Shown: positions 42,076 through 44,409 of the stretch, in pieces | Layout of the letters: each line of letters starts with the position of its first letter | Numbering within the stretch: position 1 is the stretch's first letter | Source of the DNA: an uncultured Granulosicoccaceae bacterium | Lineage (GTDB): Bacteria; Pseudomonadota; Gammaproteobacteria; Granulosicoccales; Granulosicoccaceae | Length of the DNA: 44,409 nt | Direction of reading: 5' to 3' | Assembly (NCBI GenBank): GCA_937930305.1 | Contig: CALGLE010000015.1 | Location: forward strand, 1 to 44,409 | Notes under the pieces: model-generated | The model's input: only the letters and a program-made list of their open reading frames with translations | Told to the model about the DNA's origin: nothing | Databases searched by the model: none | Made by a program: the position numbers and the translations under genes

Positions 42076-42804
42076 GTGTCCAACGTGAACGCTCTATCCC
42101 GTGTATTGATTGTTGATGATCATCCGATGTTTCGTGATGCGCTGCGCACGGCAATCCAACAGTCATTTCCAAACTCACAGTCGGTAGAAGTGCCATCGGT
42201 TGATGATGCATTAACGGAGATTGAGGCCTGTGGCGATATTGACTTAGCGTTACTCGATTTGCACTTGCCCGGCGTGCAGGGCTTCGACGGATTAATTCGC
42301 TTACGCAGTAATCACCCGCGCTTACCTGTGTTAATCGTGTCAGGATTGGAAAGCGACACCATCATTGATGAAGCCATGACATTTGGTGCGGCGGGTTTTG
42401 TGCCTAAATCTTCCAGTGGTGAGGTGCTGGCGGACGCAATCAATACAGTTTTGGCTGGGGAGTTGTACACCCCAGATACCGAACACTCTGGCATGGTCGG
42501 ATCGGTTGATCCTGAAATAGCGACTGTGCTTGAAAGAGTATCCAGCTTAACGCCGCAACAGCTTCGTGTTCTTTTTATGGTTCGAGAAGGATTGTTAAAC
42601 AAACAAATTGCCTACGAACTTGATGTGGGTGCGACAACCATTAAAAAACACGTGTCCGAAATTCTTCGTAAATTAAAAGTGCACAGCCGCACCCAAGCGG
42701 TAATTGAAGTATCGAAGCTCAATCAAGATATCCTGTTCGACTTAGATAAGCAGTTTTTAGTCGATAGAGAACACCAACAGAACAAGAATACGGTTTCCGG
42801 CTAA
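42076..42804 (+). CDS. LuxR-family response regulator (ErbR/PedR-like)
   Basis: 242 residues from the GTG at 42076, which has GAGGG five bases upstream; TTG at 42049 is the longest start. The receiver domain (about 8-125) has VLIVDDHPMFR, the phospho-acceptor in LALLDLHLPG, and the switch Lys in GFVPKSSS. The C-terminal LuxR/GerE helix-turn-helix (about 155-215) has LTPQQLRVLFMVREGLLNKQ and TIKKHVSEILRKLKVHSR. Regulators of this type (AgmR/ErbR, PedR) switch on quinoprotein alcohol dehydrogenase genes in pseudomonads. It converges on the kinase gene with only four bases between stops, so both probably form one pair controlling the locus. Confidence 0.9.
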   Translation: MSNVNALSRVLIVDDHPMFRDALRTAIQQSFPNSQSVEVPSVDDALTEIEACGDIDLALLDLHLPGVQGFDGLIRLRSNHPRLPVLIVSGLESDTIIDEAMTFGAAGFVPKSSSGEVLADAINTVLAGELYTPDTEHSGMVGSVDPEIATVLERVSSLTPQQLRVLFMVREGLLNKQIAYELDVGATTIKKHVSEILRKLKVHSRTQAVIEVSKLNQDILFDLDKQFLVDREHQQNKNTVSG

Positions 42805-42808
42805 TCGG

Positions 42809-44203
42809 CTAGCGGTGGTTATTCACTGCTGTTTTTTGATGTGACATTAAAGCGCGCAATTGAGCTGGCTTCACGGGCTTCAGCATCACCTCGATATTTG
42901 CAGACTTGGCTTCTTCTGCCAATGCTCTGGAAGGGTTGGCGGTAATGATGATGGCAGGCACAGGGGTACCGGCAAGCGTTCTGACGAGTTCGATGGTGGA
43001 TGTTCCAAGATCCTGCCCGTCTAAGTGTTGATCTGCCACAATAAGATCTGGGCGCCAGCTGTCTTGGCCCAATGTATTCAAGGCCTCTTCTGTGCTGCTG
43101 GCTAATCGCAGTCGGCAACCCCAGCGAACCAACAAGGCTTCCATGGCCTTCATCACTTCTAAATCGTTTTCTATGAGCAACACACGAGTGTTGGTTAATT
43201 CATTGAGTAGGCGCGGTTCGGCATTCGTGGTTAAGTACTGCTTCTTCTCAAGGTTGAGCCTATCTATGTCAGCATCATCTGCGACTAATACCAGGCGGAA
43301 GCAACTGCCTTTTCCTGGTGTCGAAGACAAACACAGTTCATGTTCTAAGGCAATCACCATGCGTTCAACGATGGCAAGACCTAAACCAATACCCGCTGAA
43401 GTTTTGTCTTGGGCGTTATCACCGTGGTGGTTACGATGAAACTCTAAAAAGATATTTTTTTGTTCTTCTTTTTCAATACCGATGCCGGTATCAGCTACTC
43501 GAATAGTGACACGATTGTCAATGCGGCCGGCTTTGATCAATACGCCACCGGTCTCGGTATAGCGAATGGCATTCGATACAATATTTTGTAAAATCCTGCG
43601 CAATAAATTTGGATCTGATCGAACTAAAAGGTCGGTTTTACTGATTCGCAGGGTAAGATTTTTTTGCTCAGCGATCGGTTGAAATACCGTGGCCAATGAG
43701 CCGAATAAATCATTTAAAGATACCGTTTGAATTTCAGGTTCAATGTCACCGGCGTCCAGGCGCGACATGTATAAAAGCGTGCGCAGTAGGATGTCCATGT
43801 TGTCTAGTGATCGACTGACTTGTTCACAAAGACGGCGCCCTTCATCGTTCTGTTGCAATGTAGACAACGTATTGGTCAGTAACGTAGCTGCATTCAGTGG
43901 TTGCAAAACATCATGGCTGGCGGCAGCTAGAAACCGCGTTTTTGACTTGTTTGCGTTTTCTGCATTGCCAATCGCGTTGAGTAATTCCACATTGGACTTT
44001 TCTAAGTGCGCTAGGGTGGCGGTGAGTTCACTGGTTCTTCTTTGAACTTGCCCTTCTAAATTTATCGCCGTTTGGAACAAGGAATAGGCGCTACCTTGTT
44101 GATCCATTGAGCGCTCTACACGCTCCATCAACGCGGCATTGATTTTTTTAAGCTTACGAATCTCTTCATTGGCTTTTGCTATGGGTGAGGCTTCACTACT
44201 CAT
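42809..44203 (-). CDS. Soluble hybrid histidine kinase (ErcS'-like)
   Basis: 464 residues with no membrane helix. An N-terminal coiled coil (about 5-90) leads to a HisKA domain with His97 in AAASHDVLQPLNAA, the wording of the NahK/ErcS' kinases. HATPase_c follows (NIVSNAIRYT, VADTGIGI, GIGLGLAIVE). A C-terminal receiver (about 340-455) has VLLIENDLE and Asp391 in LIVADQHLDGQD. No HPt domain. The input is likely supplied by the FIST protein whose gene overlaps it upstream by four bases. In Pseudomonas a similar FIST-kinase pair feeds the ethanol oxidation regulators, so I infer it controls the adjacent quinoprotein genes. Confidence 0.88.
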   Translation of the reverse strand: MSSEASPIAKANEEIRKLKKINAALMERVERSMDQQGSAYSLFQTAINLEGQVQRRTSELTATLAHLEKSNVELLNAIGNAENANKSKTRFLAAASHDVLQPLNAATLLTNTLSTLQQNDEGRRLCEQVSRSLDNMDILLRTLLYMSRLDAGDIEPEIQTVSLNDLFGSLATVFQPIAEQKNLTLRISKTDLLVRSDPNLLRRILQNIVSNAIRYTETGGVLIKAGRIDNRVTIRVADTGIGIEKEEQKNIFLEFHRNHHGDNAQDKTSAGIGLGLAIVERMVIALEHELCLSSTPGKGSCFRLVLVADDADIDRLNLEKKQYLTTNAEPRLLNELTNTRVLLIENDLEVMKAMEALLVRWGCRLRLASSTEEALNTLGQDSWRPDLIVADQHLDGQDLGTSTIELVRTLAGTPVPAIIITANPSRALAEEAKSANIEVMLKPVKPAQLRALMSHQKTAVNNHR

Positions 44204-44409
44204 GTTTTTGAATCGGGCTTTGCTTGTCCCAGTGCGATGCCTGTAAACGTTTGGTTCACATGCATGGAATGATACTGCTCGCCGTAGGAATTAAAACCGA
44301 CAAAATTTTTGTTGGTATATAAGGTCTCAATTCGTCCGGTCGCGTTACGGTATTGGGCGTCTAAGCGTCGATAGATGCAGTCAAATCCGAACATCAAGCT
44401 AACCGGCCC
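44200..44409 (-). CDS. FIST sensor-domain protein, C-terminal end (5' part beyond the window)
   Basis: Only the last 69 residues are visible; the frame is open through base 44409. The stretch FDCIYRRLDAQYRN and the ending GFNSYGEQYHSMHVNQTFTG are the conserved C-terminal motif of the FIST_C domain, a small-molecule sensor domain found with signalling proteins. It lies directly upstream of, and overlaps by four bases, the soluble hybrid kinase. The TTG and ATG at 44397 and 44394 are internal, not starts. Confidence 0.85.
   Translation of the reverse strand, partial: GPVSLMFGFDCIYRRLDAQYRNATGRIETLYTNKNFVGFNSYGEQYHSMHVNQTFTGIALGQAKPDSKT

Noticed and set aside
1..44409. Mobile element, prophage, CRISPR array or integron
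   Set aside because: No transposase, integrase, phage structural gene, spaced direct repeats or terminal inverted repeats were found on either strand.

Overview
The window looks like the chromosome of a free-living, aerobic, probably marine gammaproteobacterium. The evidence is a moderate base composition (roughly half GC by eye), a gammaproteobacterial-type PolA, three hybrid histidine kinases, a TRAP transporter, and a large quinoprotein (PQQ) alcohol oxidation locus of the Pseudomonas ped/exa kind. I see no tRNA, rRNA, CRISPR array, insertion sequence or phage gene. Almost every base is coding, and many neighbouring genes overlap by 1 to 14 bases.

Layout. (1) 1-9147: a truncated Rieske oxygenase, a flavodoxin-like protein, a cytosolic BtuF-like metal/corrinoid-binding protein that diverges from it through overlapping start codons, a DUF6502 protein with a downstream lipoprotein, a small exported protein, and a TRAP transporter (binding protein, then a terminator hairpin, then the two permeases). 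(2) 9487-20462: a signalling island. One strand carries a PhnD-like binding protein, a membrane hybrid histidine kinase and a 1471-residue protein that joins two rhodanese domains, a YidC/Oxa1-like membrane domain and an ATP-dependent dikinase of the rifampicin-phosphotransferase type. A second hybrid kinase with its own HPt domain diverges from the set. (3) 20579-27197: a LOG-family protein, DNA polymerase I, and a four-gene operon of FAD oxidoreductase, MoaD-like protein, an unknown small protein ending in GGG, and MoaA. (4) 27221-36866: one long minus-strand run of ten tightly packed genes, from an ABC-2 transporter and a CXXCW rhodanese-like protein of quinoprotein systems into MoxR, DUF58, DUF4381, two von Willebrand A proteins, a TPR protein and BatD. 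(5) 36946-41969: plus-strand quinoprotein genes: cytochrome c, a periplasmic binding protein, a SoxYZ-like carrier, a zinc metallohydrolase and a PQQ alcohol dehydrogenase that has the extra aspartate typical of lanthanide enzymes. (6) 42076-44409: a LuxR-type response regulator facing a soluble hybrid histidine kinase and the end of a FIST sensor protein, most likely the regulators of the quinoprotein locus.

How it fits together. Regions 4 to 6 read as one functional unit: periplasmic alcohol oxidation by a quinoprotein, electron transfer to cytochrome c, accessory relay proteins, a chaperone or metal-insertion-like MoxR/vWA module, and a dedicated phosphorelay. The most unusual part is region 2. 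Its fusion protein combines sulfur-transfer-like, membrane-insertase-like and phosphotransfer modules in one polypeptide, next to a periplasmic sensor and two hybrid kinases. I do not know a described system with this composition.
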